Origin: Rhizobacter sp. AJA081-3
Lineage (GTDB): Bacteria > Pseudomonadota > Gammaproteobacteria > Burkholderiales > Burkholderiaceae_C
DNA length: 64,000 bases
Direction: 5' to 3'
NCBI RefSeq assembly: GCF_017795745.1
Contig: NZ_CP059067.1
Coordinates: forward strand, 3,596,001-3,660,000
A model generated the notes under the pieces. That model made no database searches. It worked only from the letters and a program-made list of their open reading frames with translations, and was not told the origin of the DNA. Shown piece by piece: positions 8,784 through 18,388 of the stretch. The position numbers were made by a program, and so were the translations under genes. Position 1 is the stretch's first letter; every line of letters starts with the position of its first letter.

Positions 8784-9779
8784 TCAGATCCGACCTTCTT
8801 CCACCCCGTGGCAGGCGATGCGGATGCCGCCGAACATCTGCTGCAGCGGCCGCTCGCGGCGGCATCGCTCGTTGGCGTGCGGGCAGCGCGGGTGGAAGGA
8901 GCAACCGCTCGGCGGCTCCAGCGGATTGGGCACCTCGCCTTGCACCGGCGTGCGAGCCCGCCCGCTCATGCCGATGTCCGGGATCGCGTCGAGCAGCATG
9001 CGCGTGTAGGGGTGGCGAGGCCGCGCGAACAGCTCGGCCTTGGGCGCCACCTCCACCAGGCGGCCGAGGTACATGACGCCGACTTCATCGGCCACGTGCC
9101 GCACGACGGCCAGGTTGTGCGAGATGAACAGGTAGGTCAGGCCGCGGCTCTGCTGAAGGTCCTTCATGATGTTCAGCACCTGCGCCTGCACCGACACGTC
9201 GAGCGCGGAAGTGGGCTCGTCGCAGACGAGAAACTCCGGCTGCGTGGCCAGCGCCCGCGCAATCGAGATGCGCTGTCGTTGCCCGCCGGAAAACTGATGC
9301 GGGAACTTGGCCGCGTCTGCCGCAGCCAGGCCAACCGACTTCAGCAGTTCGCCCACGCGATCCTGCACGGCGGCCTTGCCCTGCACGAGCCCGTGCTCCC
9401 GCAGTGGCTCGGCGACGATGTCGAGCACCTTCCAGCGCGGGTTCAGGCTTGCGAACGGGTCCTGGAAGATCATCTGCATGCGCCGGTGCAGCGCCTGCCC
9501 GCCAGCGGAGGCGAATACGGCACGCGTGTCCTGCCCGTCGAAGCGGATCGTGCCCCGCGTGGGTGCGTACAGGCCGACGAGAAGCCGGGCCACCGTGCTC
9601 TTTCCACAGCCTGATTCTCCGACCAGCGCCAGCGTGCGGCCGCGTCCGATGTCGAAGCTCACGCCATCGACGGCGTGGACAAATTGCCGCGGCTTGCGCT
9701 CGACCACGCGGTTCAGCCAGGGCGCCGAGACCTCGAAGGTCTTGGCCAGGTCCTGCACCTCGACGAGCGGCTTGTTCAT
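8784..9779 (-). CDS. Oligopeptide/dipeptide ABC transporter ATP-binding protein (DppF/OppF type)
   Basis: This is one of two ATPases that power a peptide-type importer. The 331-aa protein has Walker [10 protein letters not shown], the Q-loop in [12 protein letters not shown], signature FSGGQRQR and Walker [13 protein letters not shown]. The C-terminal oligopeptide-transporter extension contains the cysteine cluster [15 protein letters not shown]. The ATG at 9779 overlaps the stop of the preceding ATPase gene by 4 nt. It is the last gene of a six-gene minus-strand operon. The substrate cannot be read from the sequence: dipeptides, N-acyl amino acids or glutathione are all possible for this family. 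Confidence 0.9.
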   Translation of the reverse strand: MNKPLVEVQDLAKTFEVSAPWLNRVVERKPRQFVHAVDGVSFDIGRGRTLALVGESGCGKSTVARLLVGLYAPTRGTIRFDGQDTRAVFASAGGQALHRRMQMIFQDPFASLNPRWKVLDIVAEPLREHGLVQGKAAVQDRVGELLKSVGLAAADAAKFPHQFSGGQRQRISIARALATQPEFLVCDEPTSALDVSVQAQVLNIMKDLQQSRGLTYLFISHNLAVVRHVADEVGVMYLGRLVEVAPKAELFARPRHPYTRMLLDAIPDIGMSGRARTPVQGEVPNPLEPPSGCSFHPRCPHANERCRRERPLQQMFGGIRIACHGVEEGRI

Positions 9780-10759
9780 GGTGTCGTCGCGCCGTGGCCG
9801 GTGAGCAACCAGCAAGCCGCGCGCGTGGCGCCTGCCTCGACGAGATCGGGGCGCTCCACACGGCACCGGTCGAACACCTTGGGGCAGCGCGGATTGAACG
9901 CGCATCCTGCCGGGATTGCATTCAGTCGCGGCATGGCACCGTCGATCTGCAGCAGGCGCTCGCGGTCCTCGTCCATGGCCGGGATGGAACCCATCAGGCC
10001 GACGGTATAGGGATGCGCCGGCCGGTGAATCACGTCGGCCACCGGGCCGATCTCGACGATGCGTCCGGCGTACATCACGGCGACGCGGTCGCAGGTCTCG
10101 GCGATCACGCCCATGTCGTGCGTGACCAGCATGACGGCAGCGCCGTGCTCGCGGCACACCTTCTTCAGCAGCGCGATGATCTGCGCCTGGATCGACACAT
10201 CCAACGCCGTCGTCGGCTCGTCGGCAACGATCAACTTGGGCTCGGCGGCAAGCGCCAGCGCGATGACCACACGCTGCCGCATGCCGCCGGAGAACTGGTG
10301 CGGGTACTGGTCGAATCGCGCCTCGGGCGCCGGGATGCCGGTGTCGGCCAGCAGCGAGATCGCGCGCTCGCGCGCCTGCTTCTCGCTCAGCGGCAGGTGG
10401 GTGCGGATCGTCTCGACGAGTTGCCGGCCCACGGTGTACAGCGGATTCAGCGACGTGAGCGGGTCCTGGAAGATGGCGCCGATGTGGCGCCCGCGCAGCT
10501 TGCGCATGTCTTCCGGCGGCAGCTTGTCGATGCGCCGGCCCTCCAGCAGGATTTCGCCGCCGGCGATGCGCCCGGGCGGCTCGAGCAGCCCGATGATGGC
10601 CGCGCCGGTGAGAGACTTGCCGGCCCCGGACTCGCCGACCACACCGAGCACCTCGCCCGGTGCGATGTCGAACGAGACATCGTCGATGGCCAGCAGCGTG
10701 CCGCGCCGCGTCGGAAAGTCGACGCTCAGGTGGCGCACTTCCAGCAGGGGCGAACTCAT
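9776..10759 (-). CDS. Oligopeptide/dipeptide ABC transporter ATP-binding protein (DppD/OppD type)
   Basis: This is the second ATPase of the importer, 327 aa. It has Walker [10 protein letters not shown], signature FSGGMRQR, Walker [13 protein letters not shown] and the cysteine-containing C-terminal motif [16 protein letters not shown] that is typical of OppD/DppD proteins. The chosen ATG (10759) sits inside the end of the upstream permease gene (4-nt overlap). An in-frame start further upstream would lie wholly within that permease. Tight overlaps on both sides indicate co-translation with the permease and the partner ATPase. Confidence 0.9.
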   Translation of the reverse strand: MSSPLLEVRHLSVDFPTRRGTLLAIDDVSFDIAPGEVLGVVGESGAGKSLTGAAIIGLLEPPGRIAGGEILLEGRRIDKLPPEDMRKLRGRHIGAIFQDPLTSLNPLYTVGRQLVETIRTHLPLSEKQARERAISLLADTGIPAPEARFDQYPHQFSGGMRQRVVIALALAAEPKLIVADEPTTALDVSIQAQIIALLKKVCREHGAAVMLVTHDMGVIAETCDRVAVMYAGRIVEIGPVADVIHRPAHPYTVGLMGSIPAMDEDRERLLQIDGAMPRLNAIPAGCAFNPRCPKVFDRCRVERPDLVEAGATRAACWLLTGHGATTP

Positions 10760-11667
10760 CGCAGCCTCGGGTTCATGGCGTCGCGCAGCCAGTCGCCCAG
10801 CAGGTTGATCGACAGCGAGATCATCACCAGCACCAGGCCCGGGAAGATGGTGATCCACCATTCGCCCGAGAAGAGGAAGTCGTTGCCGACGCGGATCAGC
10901 GTGCCCAGCGAGGGCTGCGTCGGCGGCACGCCCACGCCGAGGAAGGACAGTGTGGCCTCGATGAGGATCGCCGAGGCCACCTGGATAGTCGACAGCACCA
11001 GCACCGGCCCCATCACGTTGGGCAGCACATGGCGCAGCATGATGCGGCCCGACGACACGCCGATCACGCGGGCGGCCTGCACGTATTCCTTGTTGCGCTC
11101 CACCATCGTCGAGCCGCGCACGGTGCGTGCATAAGGTACCCAGCCCGGCAAGGCGATGGCCAGGATCAGCACCGCGAAGGCCAGCGTGTCGTGCGCGTTC
11201 GGGAACAGCGCGCGGCCCACGCCGTCGATCAGCAGCGCGATCAGGATCGAGGGGAACGACAGCATCACGTCGCAGACACGCATGATCAGCGCGTCGACGC
11301 GGCCGCCCACGAAACCCGACAGCAGGCCGAGGCCGACGCCCACCACCACCGACACCGCCACCGAAGCCAGCCCGACGAGCAGCGAGATGCGCGCGCCGTA
11401 CATCAGCGCGGACAGCACGTCACGGCCCTGGTCGTCGGTGCCCAGCAGGTACTTGGGCTTGCCTTCGGGCTCCCAGGCCGGCGGCAGCCGCGCGTCACCC
11501 AGTTCGAGCGATGCCAGGTCGAAGGGGTTGTGCGGCGCCACCCAGTGCGCGAACACGGCGCAGAAGATGCACAGCAAGGCCACCGCCGCCGCGGCCATGG
11601 CCACCGGCGAGGTGCGGAAGCTGTGCCAGACGTCGCCGTCGAAGAATCGTTGCAGGGCCGAAGACAT
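10756..11667 (-). CDS. Peptide-type ABC transporter permease (DppC type)
   Basis: This is an inner-membrane permease of 303 aa. It has an N-terminal cytoplasmic segment, a first membrane span near residues 21-46 and the OppC N-terminal region ([20 protein letters not shown]). The BPD transport core has several further spans and an EAA-type loop ([21 protein letters not shown]). It pairs with the DppB-type permease encoded at the front of the operon, but two other genes separate them. It lies 12 bp downstream of the solute-binding protein gene. Confidence 0.9.
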   Translation of the reverse strand: MSSALQRFFDGDVWHSFRTSPVAMAAAAVALLCIFCAVFAHWVAPHNPFDLASLELGDARLPPAWEPEGKPKYLLGTDDQGRDVLSALMYGARISLLVGLASVAVSVVVGVGLGLLSGFVGGRVDALIMRVCDVMLSFPSILIALLIDGVGRALFPNAHDTLAFAVLILAIALPGWVPYARTVRGSTMVERNKEYVQAARVIGVSSGRIMLRHVLPNVMGPVLVLSTIQVASAILIEATLSFLGVGVPPTQPSLGTLIRVGNDFLFSGEWWITIFPGLVLVMISLSINLLGDWLRDAMNPRLR

Positions 11668-11679
11668 GGATCGCGGCGG

Positions 11680-13251
11680 CTACTTCACCACGATCCACTT
11701 GAAGGGCATGAAGTTGTCGGCCAACTGCACCAGTTCGACGTTCTTCTTCATGGCCCAGGCCAGCGCCTGCTGGTGCAGCGGGATGTGGCCGAAGTCGTCG
11801 GCGTGCAGCTTGAAGGCCTCGGCAATCATCGCGTTGCGCTTGGACTCGTCGGTCTCGCTCTGGATCTTCAGCGTCAGCTCATCGACCTTGGCGTTGCTGT
11901 AGGAACCGAGATTGAACAGGCCTTGGCCCTTCTCGGTCGGCGTCGCCATCAGGTTCGACAGCGCGTTGTGCGAATCGTAGGTGCCGGGCGTCCAGCCCAG
12001 CATGTAGAAACTGGTGTTGCGGCTGAGGATCTTCGGGAAGTAGGTCGCCTTCGATTCCGCCTGCAGATTGATCTTCACGCCGATGCGCGCGAGATTGGCT
12101 GCCACCGCCTGGCAGATCTCGCCGTCATTGACGTAGCGGTCGTTCGGGCAGTTCATGCCCACCTCGAAGCCGTTCGGGTAACCGGCTTCGGCCATCAGCT
12201 TCTTGGCCGCTTCGACATCGTGCGGCGGGCGCTTGTTCAGTTCGGCCACGAAGCCCTTGATGCCCGGCGCCACCATCAGCCCGGTCGGCGTGGCCGCATT
12301 GCGCATCACGCGGGTGCGGATCGTCTCGATGTCGATGGCCTGGTAGAAGGCCCGCCGCACGCGGATGTCCTTGAAGGGGTTCTTGCCCTTGACGCTGGAG
12401 AACAGCAGTTCGTCGCGCTTCTGGTCCATGCCGAGGAAGATGGTGCGCAACTCCGGTCCCTGCAGCACCTTCAGGTTGGCGCTGCCTTTGAGCCGCTCGG
12501 CGTCCTGCAGCGGCACCGGCTCCATCACGTCGATCTCGCCGGACAACATTGCCGCCACGCGTGTGGCGTCGTTACCGATGGGGGTGAAGATCACCTCGTC
12601 GACGTTGCTCTCGACCTTGCCCCAGTAGTTGAAGTTGCGCACGAGCACGGTGCGCGTGGTGGGCTGCCGCTCCTTGGTGCGGAACGGGCCGGTGCCGTTG
12701 GTTCGGAACGAGGCGGCGTTCTCGATGCCCTTGCGCCGGTCCACCGGCTTCTCGGCCTTGTTCGTCTCGCACCACGACTTGTTCATGATGTAGACGAGCG
12801 AGATCACGTCCGGCAGGATCGGGAAGGGTGAGCTCGTCTCGATGTCGATAGTGAAGTCGTCGACCTTGCGCACCTCCTTGATGGCCGAGGTGTAGCCCTT
12901 CATGTCGGACCCGTCTCCGGCGGCGCGCTTGAAGCTGAACACCACGTCGTCGGCAGTGAACTTCTCGCCGCCATGGAAGGTGACACCCTTGCGCAGCTCG
13001 AAGCGCCACACCGTCGGCGAGGTCGCCGACCACTTGGTGGCCAGTGCGGGCGCCAGACCCAGCTTCTTGTCACGCCCGACCAGCGGCTCGTAGACGTTGC
13101 CGGTGAAACTCAGTTGCAGTGACTCGTTCAGCGAGTGCGGGTCCATCGAATTCGAGTCGCCCTGGTTGGCCACGCGCAGCGTGGCGGCCAGCGCGCTGCC
13201 GCAGGTCAGTACCAGAGCGGCGGCGATGAGTGAGTGGCGCAGTGGTGTCAT
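11680..13251 (-). CDS. Peptide-type ABC transporter periplasmic binding protein (SBP family 5)
   Basis: This is the periplasmic receptor for the importer, 523 aa, with a clear Sec signal peptide (LIAAALVLTCGSALA). The mature part shows the family-5 signature: NQGDSNSMDPHSLNESLQ near the N-terminus, then YEPLVGRD, WRFELRKGVTFHGGEKFTA and ADDVVFSFKRA. Length and motifs fit DppA/OppA/GsiB proteins. The start overlaps the M20 hydrolase stop by 4 nt, so uptake and hydrolysis are probably co-expressed. The ligand is unknown. Confidence 0.9.
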   Translation of the reverse strand: MTPLRHSLIAAALVLTCGSALAATLRVANQGDSNSMDPHSLNESLQLSFTGNVYEPLVGRDKKLGLAPALATKWSATSPTVWRFELRKGVTFHGGEKFTADDVVFSFKRAAGDGSDMKGYTSAIKEVRKVDDFTIDIETSSPFPILPDVISLVYIMNKSWCETNKAEKPVDRRKGIENAASFRTNGTGPFRTKERQPTTRTVLVRNFNYWGKVESNVDEVIFTPIGNDATRVAAMLSGEIDVMEPVPLQDAERLKGSANLKVLQGPELRTIFLGMDQKRDELLFSSVKGKNPFKDIRVRRAFYQAIDIETIRTRVMRNAATPTGLMVAPGIKGFVAELNKRPPHDVEAAKKLMAEAGYPNGFEVGMNCPNDRYVNDGEICQAVAANLARIGVKINLQAESKATYFPKILSRNTSFYMLGWTPGTYDSHNALSNLMATPTEKGQGLFNLGSYSNAKVDELTLKIQSETDESKRNAMIAEAFKLHADDFGHIPLHQQALAWAMKKNVELVQLADNFMPFKWIVVK

Positions 13252-14486
13252 GGGGACTCCCCTTGGATGGTCTGGGTGTTCGGGTGGGCGAGCGAACGCT
13301 CGACGAGCGAGGCGAACAACGCGGCGCCCAACGGCAGCACGTCGTCGTTGAAATCGTAGCGGCTGTTGTGCAGGAAGCAGCTGCCCTCGCCGCCCTGCCC
13401 CAGCCGCAGGTAGGCACCGGGCTTGACCTGCAGCATGAAGGAGAAGTCTTCCGCGCCCATGCTGGGCGGCAGTTCGCGCACCACGTGCGCCTCACCGACC
13501 AGCGACGCCGCCACGTCAGCGGCGAACATCGCTTCACGCGCCGAGTTGATCGTGGCCGGGTAGCTGCGGATGTACTTGAGCCGCGCTGTGGCGCCGAAAC
13601 CGAGCGCGACCGACTCGACCAGGCGGCCGAGCCGGTCCTCGATCATGTCCTGCACCTCGCGGCGGAAGGTGCGCACCGTGCCCACCAGCCGCGCCTCGCG
13701 CGGGATCACGCTGTAGGCCGTCGGCTCGCCGGCGTGCATCGAGCACAGGCTGACCACCGCGTTGTCGATCGGGCTGACGTTGCGCGACACCAGGCTCTGC
13801 GCCGCGGTGATGATGTGCGCCGCCACCAGCACCGGGTCGATCGCCAGGTAGGGATGTGCGCCGTGGCCGCCTCGCCCCTGGATGACGATCTCGATGCGGT
13901 CGGCAGCCGCCATCATCGGCCCCGCGTTAACGCCCACCGTGCCCGCGGGCAGCGCCGGCCAGTTGTGCATCGCGTAGACCGACTCGACCGGGAAACGATC
14001 GAACAGGCCGTCGTCGATCATCGCCTTGGCGCCGGCAAAGCCTTCTTCGCCGGGCTGGAAGATCAGCACGGCGGTACCGTCGAAGTCACGCGTCGCGGCC
14101 AGGTAGCGCGCGGCACCCACCAGCATGGTCGTGTGGCCGTCGTGGCCGCAGCCGTGCATCAGGCCGCGGGTCGCGGATCGCCAGGCGAAGTCGTTCTCCT
14201 CGACAAGGGGCAGAGCGTCCATGTCTGCACGCAAGCCGATGGCGCGCGTCGACGCGCCGCGGCGACCACGTACGACACCCACCACGCCGGTGCGCCCGAC
14301 ACCTTCGTGGATCTCGTCGACCCCGGCCACGCGCAGCGCCTCGACGACGCGAGATGCAGTACGACGCTCCTCGAAGCCGAGTTCCGGGTGAGCGTGCAGG
14401 TCACGGCGAAACGCCGTCAGCTCGCCATGCCACGAGGCCAGGCGCCGGTACGCGCCATCGACGGGCATCGCGGAAGCTGCCGACAT
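13248..14486 (-). CDS. M20 family metallo-amidohydrolase (hippurate hydrolase-like)
   Basis: This is a 412-aa cytosolic zinc or manganese hydrolase of the M20D group (hippurate hydrolase, N-acyl-amino acid amidohydrolase, IAA-amino acid hydrolase). The metal-binding region reads GLMHGCGHDGHTTMLVGAAR with the glutamate pair QPGEEGFAG. The lid-domain motif GRGGHGAHPYLAIDPV and the closing ELPPSMGAEDFSFML carry the remaining ligands. The ATG at 14486 shares one base with the stop of the DppB-type permease. Its place inside a peptide-type transporter operon suggests that it cleaves the imported compound, which is an inference from context. Confidence 0.88.
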   Translation of the reverse strand: MSAASAMPVDGAYRRLASWHGELTAFRRDLHAHPELGFEERRTASRVVEALRVAGVDEIHEGVGRTGVVGVVRGRRGASTRAIGLRADMDALPLVEENDFAWRSATRGLMHGCGHDGHTTMLVGAARYLAATRDFDGTAVLIFQPGEEGFAGAKAMIDDGLFDRFPVESVYAMHNWPALPAGTVGVNAGPMMAAADRIEIVIQGRGGHGAHPYLAIDPVLVAAHIITAAQSLVSRNVSPIDNAVVSLCSMHAGEPTAYSVIPREARLVGTVRTFRREVQDMIEDRLGRLVESVALGFGATARLKYIRSYPATINSAREAMFAADVAASLVGEAHVVRELPPSMGAEDFSFMLQVKPGAYLRLGQGGEGSCFLHNSRYDFNDDVLPLGAALFASLVERSLAHPNTQTIQGESP

Positions 14487-15469
14487 CAATGCCCTCCGGT
14501 GCCCGACGCGAGGCGCAGGCGCGGGTCGACCGCGAAGTACAGCAAGTCGACCACCAGGTTGATGAGCACGAAGATCAGCGCGATCAGGCACAGGTAGGCG
14601 GCCATCACCGGGATGTCGGCGAACTGCACCGCCTGGATGAAGAGCAGGCCCATGCCTGGCCACTGGAACACCGTCTCGGTGATGATCGCGAAGGCAATCA
14701 GCGAGCCGAGTTGCAGCCCGGTGATGGTGATCACCGGCACCAGCGTGTTCTTCAGCGCATGCCCGAAGTACACCGTGCGATCCGGCAGGCCGCGTGCCCG
14801 CGCGAACTTGATGTAGTCGGTGCGCAGTACCTCGAGCATCTCGGCGCGCACCAGCCGCATGATCAGCGTGAGCTGGAACACCGACAGCGTGATGGCCGGC
14901 AGGATCAGGTGCTTCCAGCCATCGACGGTGAGAAAGCCGGTGGTCCAGGGGCCGAGAGTCACCACGTCGCCGCGGCCGAAACTCGGCAGCACCTTCAGCA
15001 GCACGGCGAAGACCAGGATCAGCAGGATGCCGATCAGGAAGGTGGGCAGCGAGACGCCGATCAGCGAGAAGGTCATCAGCAGCTGCGAGAAGAAGTTGCC
15101 CCGCCTCAGCGCCGCATACACGCCCATCGGAATGCCCACCAGCAAGGCGATCGCCGCAGCCAGCGACGCGAGTTCCAGCGTGGCCGGGAGACGCTCGGCA
15201 ATCAGCGATGAGACCTTGCGGCCCTGCCGCAGGCTCAGACCGAATTCGCCCTGCAGCGCATTGCCCACGAAGGCGGCGAACTGCACCGGGAAGGGTTGAT
15301 CCAGTCCCAGATCGGCCCTCAGTTGTGTGCGCTGCTCGGGCGTGGCGTCCTGCCCCAGCAGGTTGGTGACCGGGTCCCCGACATACTGGAACAGCATGAA
15401 GGCGATGAAAGCCACCGTGAGCATGACGACGATCGCCTGCAACAGGCGACGCAGGATGAAGGCAAGCAT
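14486..15469 (-). CDS. Peptide-type ABC transporter permease (DppB type)
   Basis: This is the first gene of the transporter operon, an inner-membrane permease of 327 aa from the ATG at 15469 (MLAFILRRLLQAIVVMLTVA). An in-frame ATG 11 codons upstream is less typical because DppB proteins begin almost directly with the first span. Visible features are the first membrane span, the N-terminal periplasmic domain with GDPVTNLLG and LGLDQPFPVQF, and the EAA-like loop LRTDYIKFARARGLPDRTV. The end is the usual VDLLYFAVDPRLRL. No clear promoter was found in the short gap upstream. Confidence 0.89.
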   Translation of the reverse strand: MLAFILRRLLQAIVVMLTVAFIAFMLFQYVGDPVTNLLGQDATPEQRTQLRADLGLDQPFPVQFAAFVGNALQGEFGLSLRQGRKVSSLIAERLPATLELASLAAAIALLVGIPMGVYAALRRGNFFSQLLMTFSLIGVSLPTFLIGILLILVFAVLLKVLPSFGRGDVVTLGPWTTGFLTVDGWKHLILPAITLSVFQLTLIMRLVRAEMLEVLRTDYIKFARARGLPDRTVYFGHALKNTLVPVITITGLQLGSLIAFAIITETVFQWPGMGLLFIQAVQFADIPVMAAYLCLIALIFVLINLVVDLLYFAVDPRLRLASGTGGH

Positions 15470-15569
15470 GCGATGGAGTCGGTGGGCAGCGGTCCGGCGC
15501 AACGCCGGCAGCGCAGTTCAGCAAATTGCATGCCCCGCGCCAAGCGGGAATGCCCGGATCATCGCCGAT

Positions 15570-16280
15570 TCACAACGGCGTGCCGTCGCGGCCGAGCACG
15601 CGCACCTCTCCGTACTGCCCCGCGGACTTGGCCGCGGTGTTGTCTGCGTCGGTCATCAGGGCAACACCGATGAGTTGCCCAGGCTCCTCGCCGAATGCCT
15701 TGCGGAAGTCGGCCCGCAGGTCCCGCTCGTAGTGCAGCCAGCGGCCGCACTGCCCGGGCCCGGACTCGAGAACGATCTTGCGGACCCGATCGGTACGCGG
15801 GCCGCGGATCACCGACTCCGCGGCGGCGCGATTGTCCCAGACGTACATCAGCGTCGCATAGGGCGGCGGCTCGCCGGTGAGCACCTGCGCCAGTTCGAAC
15901 AGCATCCTGTTGCGTGCCGAGAGTTGTCCGTGATCGCCATCGAAGGCGAACACCAGACGCACCGGCGAGTCCGACACGTCGGCATCGCTCAGGTCGGCCT
16001 GCTCGATCAGGCTGGCGACCCGCCAGGAAAACTGCACCCGCCCGATCTGCGCCGGGTCGAGCCGCAGCTTGCGGCGCAGCATGCTGGCCGACGCGTCCGC
16101 CTGCGCATGCATGACGACGCGCCCACCGTCACGGCGCGTCTCGTAGACCGTGCTGCGCTTGCCAGGCAACACGAACTCCTGCCAGTTCTGCCAGGGCCCA
16201 CGATCGAGCGGCACCGACGAAGGCATCGGCGCGCAGGCGCACAGCAGCAGAAGCAGGACGGCGGAAAGTCTGCGGTTCAT
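15570..16280 (-). CDS. DUF3047 family lipoprotein
   Basis: This is a predicted lipoprotein of 236 aa. The signal peptide (LSAVLLLLLCAC) ends in a lipobox with the modified cysteine at residue 16. The body carries motifs typical of DUF3047 proteins (VQFSWRVASLIEQADLSD, RLVFAFDGD, TLMYVWDN, VALMTDADNT, AGQYGEVRVLG). The family has a jelly-roll-like look, but its function is unknown. It lies about 100 bp downstream of the porin terminator on the same strand, so it is probably transcribed separately. The call rests on recognised sequence motifs only. Confidence 0.8.
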   Translation of the reverse strand: MNRRLSAVLLLLLCACAPMPSSVPLDRGPWQNWQEFVLPGKRSTVYETRRDGGRVVMHAQADASASMLRRKLRLDPAQIGRVQFSWRVASLIEQADLSDADVSDSPVRLVFAFDGDHGQLSARNRMLFELAQVLTGEPPPYATLMYVWDNRAAAESVIRGPRTDRVRKIVLESGPGQCGRWLHYERDLRADFRKAFGEEPGQLIGVALMTDADNTAAKSAGQYGEVRVLGRDGTPL

Positions 16281-16312
16281 GGGAGAAAAGACAAATCGGG
16301 CGGCTCCATGAA

Positions 16313-16336
16313 AAAGGCCGCCCGAAGGCGGCCTTT
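16313..16336 (-). terminator. Intrinsic terminator of the porin gene
   Basis: Read on the minus strand, a perfect 10-bp stem AAAGGCCGCC/GGCGGCCTTT closes on a TTCG tetraloop and is followed by further T residues (16312-16311). It lies 40 bp downstream of the porin stop codon. The UUCG loop and T-tract make this a strong Rho-independent terminator. Confidence 0.93.
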
Positions 16337-16376
16337 CAAGATCGCTCGATTCAAGCTCGCACGAGGCGAGCCATCA

Positions 16377-17462
16377 TCAGAACGTGTGACGCAGACCGAA
16401 GGCGTAAGCCGTGTTGCGCTCGCCCTTGGTGCCGTTGGCGGCACGACCGGTGGAACTGCCCATGTCAGCGTACAGGTTCGTGCGCTTGCTCAGGTTGTAG
16501 TTGTAGCCTAGGCCGAGCTTCTTGTGGCCCGTCTCGGCGCCATTCTCGAAGGAGATCTTCGAGAAGCCGACCTTCAGCAGGCCGTTGCCCAGCGGAGCGC
16601 TGGCCGACAGCAGGTACACCTTGTTGTCGTCGGCGCCCAGGGCACCCGACTTCGACTTAGCGTAGTAGAACATGGGCTTCACGAAGCCGAGGTTGTAGTG
16701 CAGCGCGAAGTTGGTAACGCCGCGGCCGTCGCTGGCGCCATCATTGATCTTCTCGAACCCCAGGCCGGCGTAGATCGGACCCGCGGCGTATTCGACGTTG
16801 AAGCCGGTGTTGCGGCCCTGGCCGCTGGACTCGGACAGGCTCACGGCGACGTTGGCGGTCAGGCCACCCAGCGACGGCGTCTTGTAGCCGATAGTGTTCG
16901 AAGAACGAGCGCTGCCGCCAGCCGGCCAAGCTGCTTGCACCGGGCTGGTAGGCGGAGTTCCCCCAGTGCCCGTCACACCAGAGGGAAAGTCCGGGGTCAT
17001 GTAGCCCGCCCAGGTGATGCCGACGCCAGTCTGGCCGACGCCGTCGTTGCCGAACGGATCCGACTTCAACTGAACCCAGAATGCCGGGGTGTACTCGCGA
17101 CCCAGGTACACGGCACCGGCAGCGGCGCTGCTCAGTTGCACGTAGCTGCGACCGTTCCAGAACGGAGTCTGGTTCTGCGCGCCGGTGTCCGGGTTGAAGC
17201 GGTGTTCGATCTGGAACTGGGCCGACAGGCCGCCACCCAGGTCTTCGTTGCCGCGGAAGCCCAGACGCGAAGTCGTGGACTGCTGCATGGTCCAAGCATC
17301 ACCGGCGGGTGCGCCCGGATTCACCGCACAGACCGTGGTGGCGGAGCAGTTGTCCTTGGCAATGCTCATGTCGAGCACGCCGTAGATGGTGACCGACGAT
17401 TGAGCCGAAGCGGTGCCGGCGAATGCGCCCAGAACTGCGAGAGCGAGCAGAGATTTTTTCAT
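16377..17462 (-). CDS. Outer-membrane porin (Burkholderiales trimeric porin family)
   Basis: This is a 361-aa general porin that forms a 16-strand beta barrel for small hydrophilic solutes. The signal peptide MKKSLLALAVLGAFAGTASA is followed directly by QSSVTIYGVLDMSI, the classic first strand. The sequence SRLGFRGNEDLGGGLSAQF matches the family signature, and the C-terminus AYAFGLRHTF ends in the phenylalanine used by the BAM machinery. AGGAGA lies 8 nt before the ATG. A cysteine pair in the first loop (NCSATTVC) is uncommon for this family. The codon choice, its own terminator and its long leader suggest high expression. Confidence 0.93.
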   Translation of the reverse strand: MKKSLLALAVLGAFAGTASAQSSVTIYGVLDMSIAKDNCSATTVCAVNPGAPAGDAWTMQQSTTSRLGFRGNEDLGGGLSAQFQIEHRFNPDTGAQNQTPFWNGRSYVQLSSAAAGAVYLGREYTPAFWVQLKSDPFGNDGVGQTGVGITWAGYMTPDFPSGVTGTGGTPPTSPVQAAWPAGGSARSSNTIGYKTPSLGGLTANVAVSLSESSGQGRNTGFNVEYAAGPIYAGLGFEKINDGASDGRGVTNFALHYNLGFVKPMFYYAKSKSGALGADDNKVYLLSASAPLGNGLLKVGFSKISFENGAETGHKKLGLGYNYNLSKRTNLYADMGSSTGRAANGTKGERNTAYAFGLRHTF

Positions 17463-17764
17463 TGCGACTATCTCCTAGGTTGAACAAGAGGTCCCGATCG
17501 ACTGGCGCCCTCGCGGGCAGATCAGGCCGAACCCCCTCAGCGGAAGTTGGGCGTATTGCACCAGAGCCCTCCTGGGCTTGCAAAGGATTGACGGGTATTT
17601 CGCCTGCGTTGTTGCCTGAGCACAACGAGGCGTAACGAGGTCATCAACGCGTCATCTCCCCTGGGAAAACCCCAAGAATTGACTGGCGCGGGAGATTCCC
17701 GACGGCTGGCGGGGGTGGCGCCGCGCGTATGCTCGACGTCTCACGCCAGACGCCTCACGCACCC
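17463..17764. promoter_or_regulatory. Divergent spacer between porin and coq7, no gene seen
   Basis: This 302-bp spacer must hold the porin promoter (minus) and the coq7 promoter (plus). On the minus strand, TTGCAA and TGCAAT with a 17-bp gap (within about 17548-17582) are a possible porin promoter. A further inverted repeat CGTTGT-N9-ACAACG (17607-17627) could be an operator or an mRNA stem. Nothing here is strong enough to name a regulator, and no open frame looks real. Confidence 0.35.
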
Positions 17765-18382
17765 ATGGACTCGCTGCTGATCGCCGCCGATATCGCCCTG
17801 CGCACCCTTTCCGGTGCGAGCCACGCCGCCCGCGCGTGCCCGCGCTCGGCCGCGGAGCCGACAGCGCTGTCGGAGGATGAGCGTGCGCTGTCCGGCGCGC
17901 TGATGCGCGTGAACCATGTCGGTGAGGTATGCGCCCAGGCGCTTTACAGCGCGCAGTCGCTGGCCACGCGCGATGAAGCGCTGCGCCGTCAGTTCGATCG
18001 TGCCGCGCGAGAAGAAACAGATCACCTCGCCTGGACGCAGCAGCGCCTCGGCGAACTCGGGGCGCGACCGAGCCTGCTGAATCCGCTCTGGTACGGCGGA
18101 GCCTTCGCAATCGGCCTGCTCGCCGGACGTGCCGGCGATGCGGTGAGCCTGGGTTTCCTCGTCGAGACGGAGCGGCAGGTCGAGCGGCACCTGGAAGGCC
18201 ATCTGCAGCGCCTGCCCGCCCACGATACGGCCTCGCGAGTCATCGTCGACCAGATGCGCGACGACGAAGCGCGCCATGCTGACGATGCCGCGGCCGCCGG
18301 TGCGGCCCCGCTGCCGGCGCCGGTGCGATGGGCGATGCGGGCAGCGGCGCGGTTGATGACCGCCACCGCGCACCGAATCTGA
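17765..18382 (+). CDS. coq7: 2-nonaprenyl-3-methyl-6-methoxy-1,4-benzoquinol hydroxylase Coq7
   Basis: Coq7 is the di-iron monooxygenase that performs the last hydroxylation in ubiquinone synthesis at the inner membrane. In the 205-aa frame the iron ligands are visible in order: the glutamate in [20 protein letters not shown], the glutamate and histidine in [14 protein letters not shown], and [11 protein letters not shown] hydrophobic helix between the two halves ([13 protein letters not shown]) provides membrane association. The start MDSLLIAAD was preferred over an upstream in-frame ATG because family members begin there. It is convergent with the OsmC-family gene, 6 bp away. Confidence 0.93.
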   Translation: MDSLLIAADIALRTLSGASHAARACPRSAAEPTALSEDERALSGALMRVNHVGEVCAQALYSAQSLATRDEALRRQFDRAAREETDHLAWTQQRLGELGARPSLLNPLWYGGAFAIGLLAGRAGDAVSLGFLVETERQVERHLEGHLQRLPAHDTASRVIVDQMRDDEARHADDAAAAGAAPLPAPVRWAMRAAARLMTATAHRI

Positions 18383-18388
18383 GCGCGC

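Noticed and set aside
10660-12831. Plus-strand frame of 723 codons across the peptide-type transporter genes
   Set aside because: The His/Arg/Gln-rich composition is typical of antisense frames. The minus strand encodes the permease and binding protein with full motifs.
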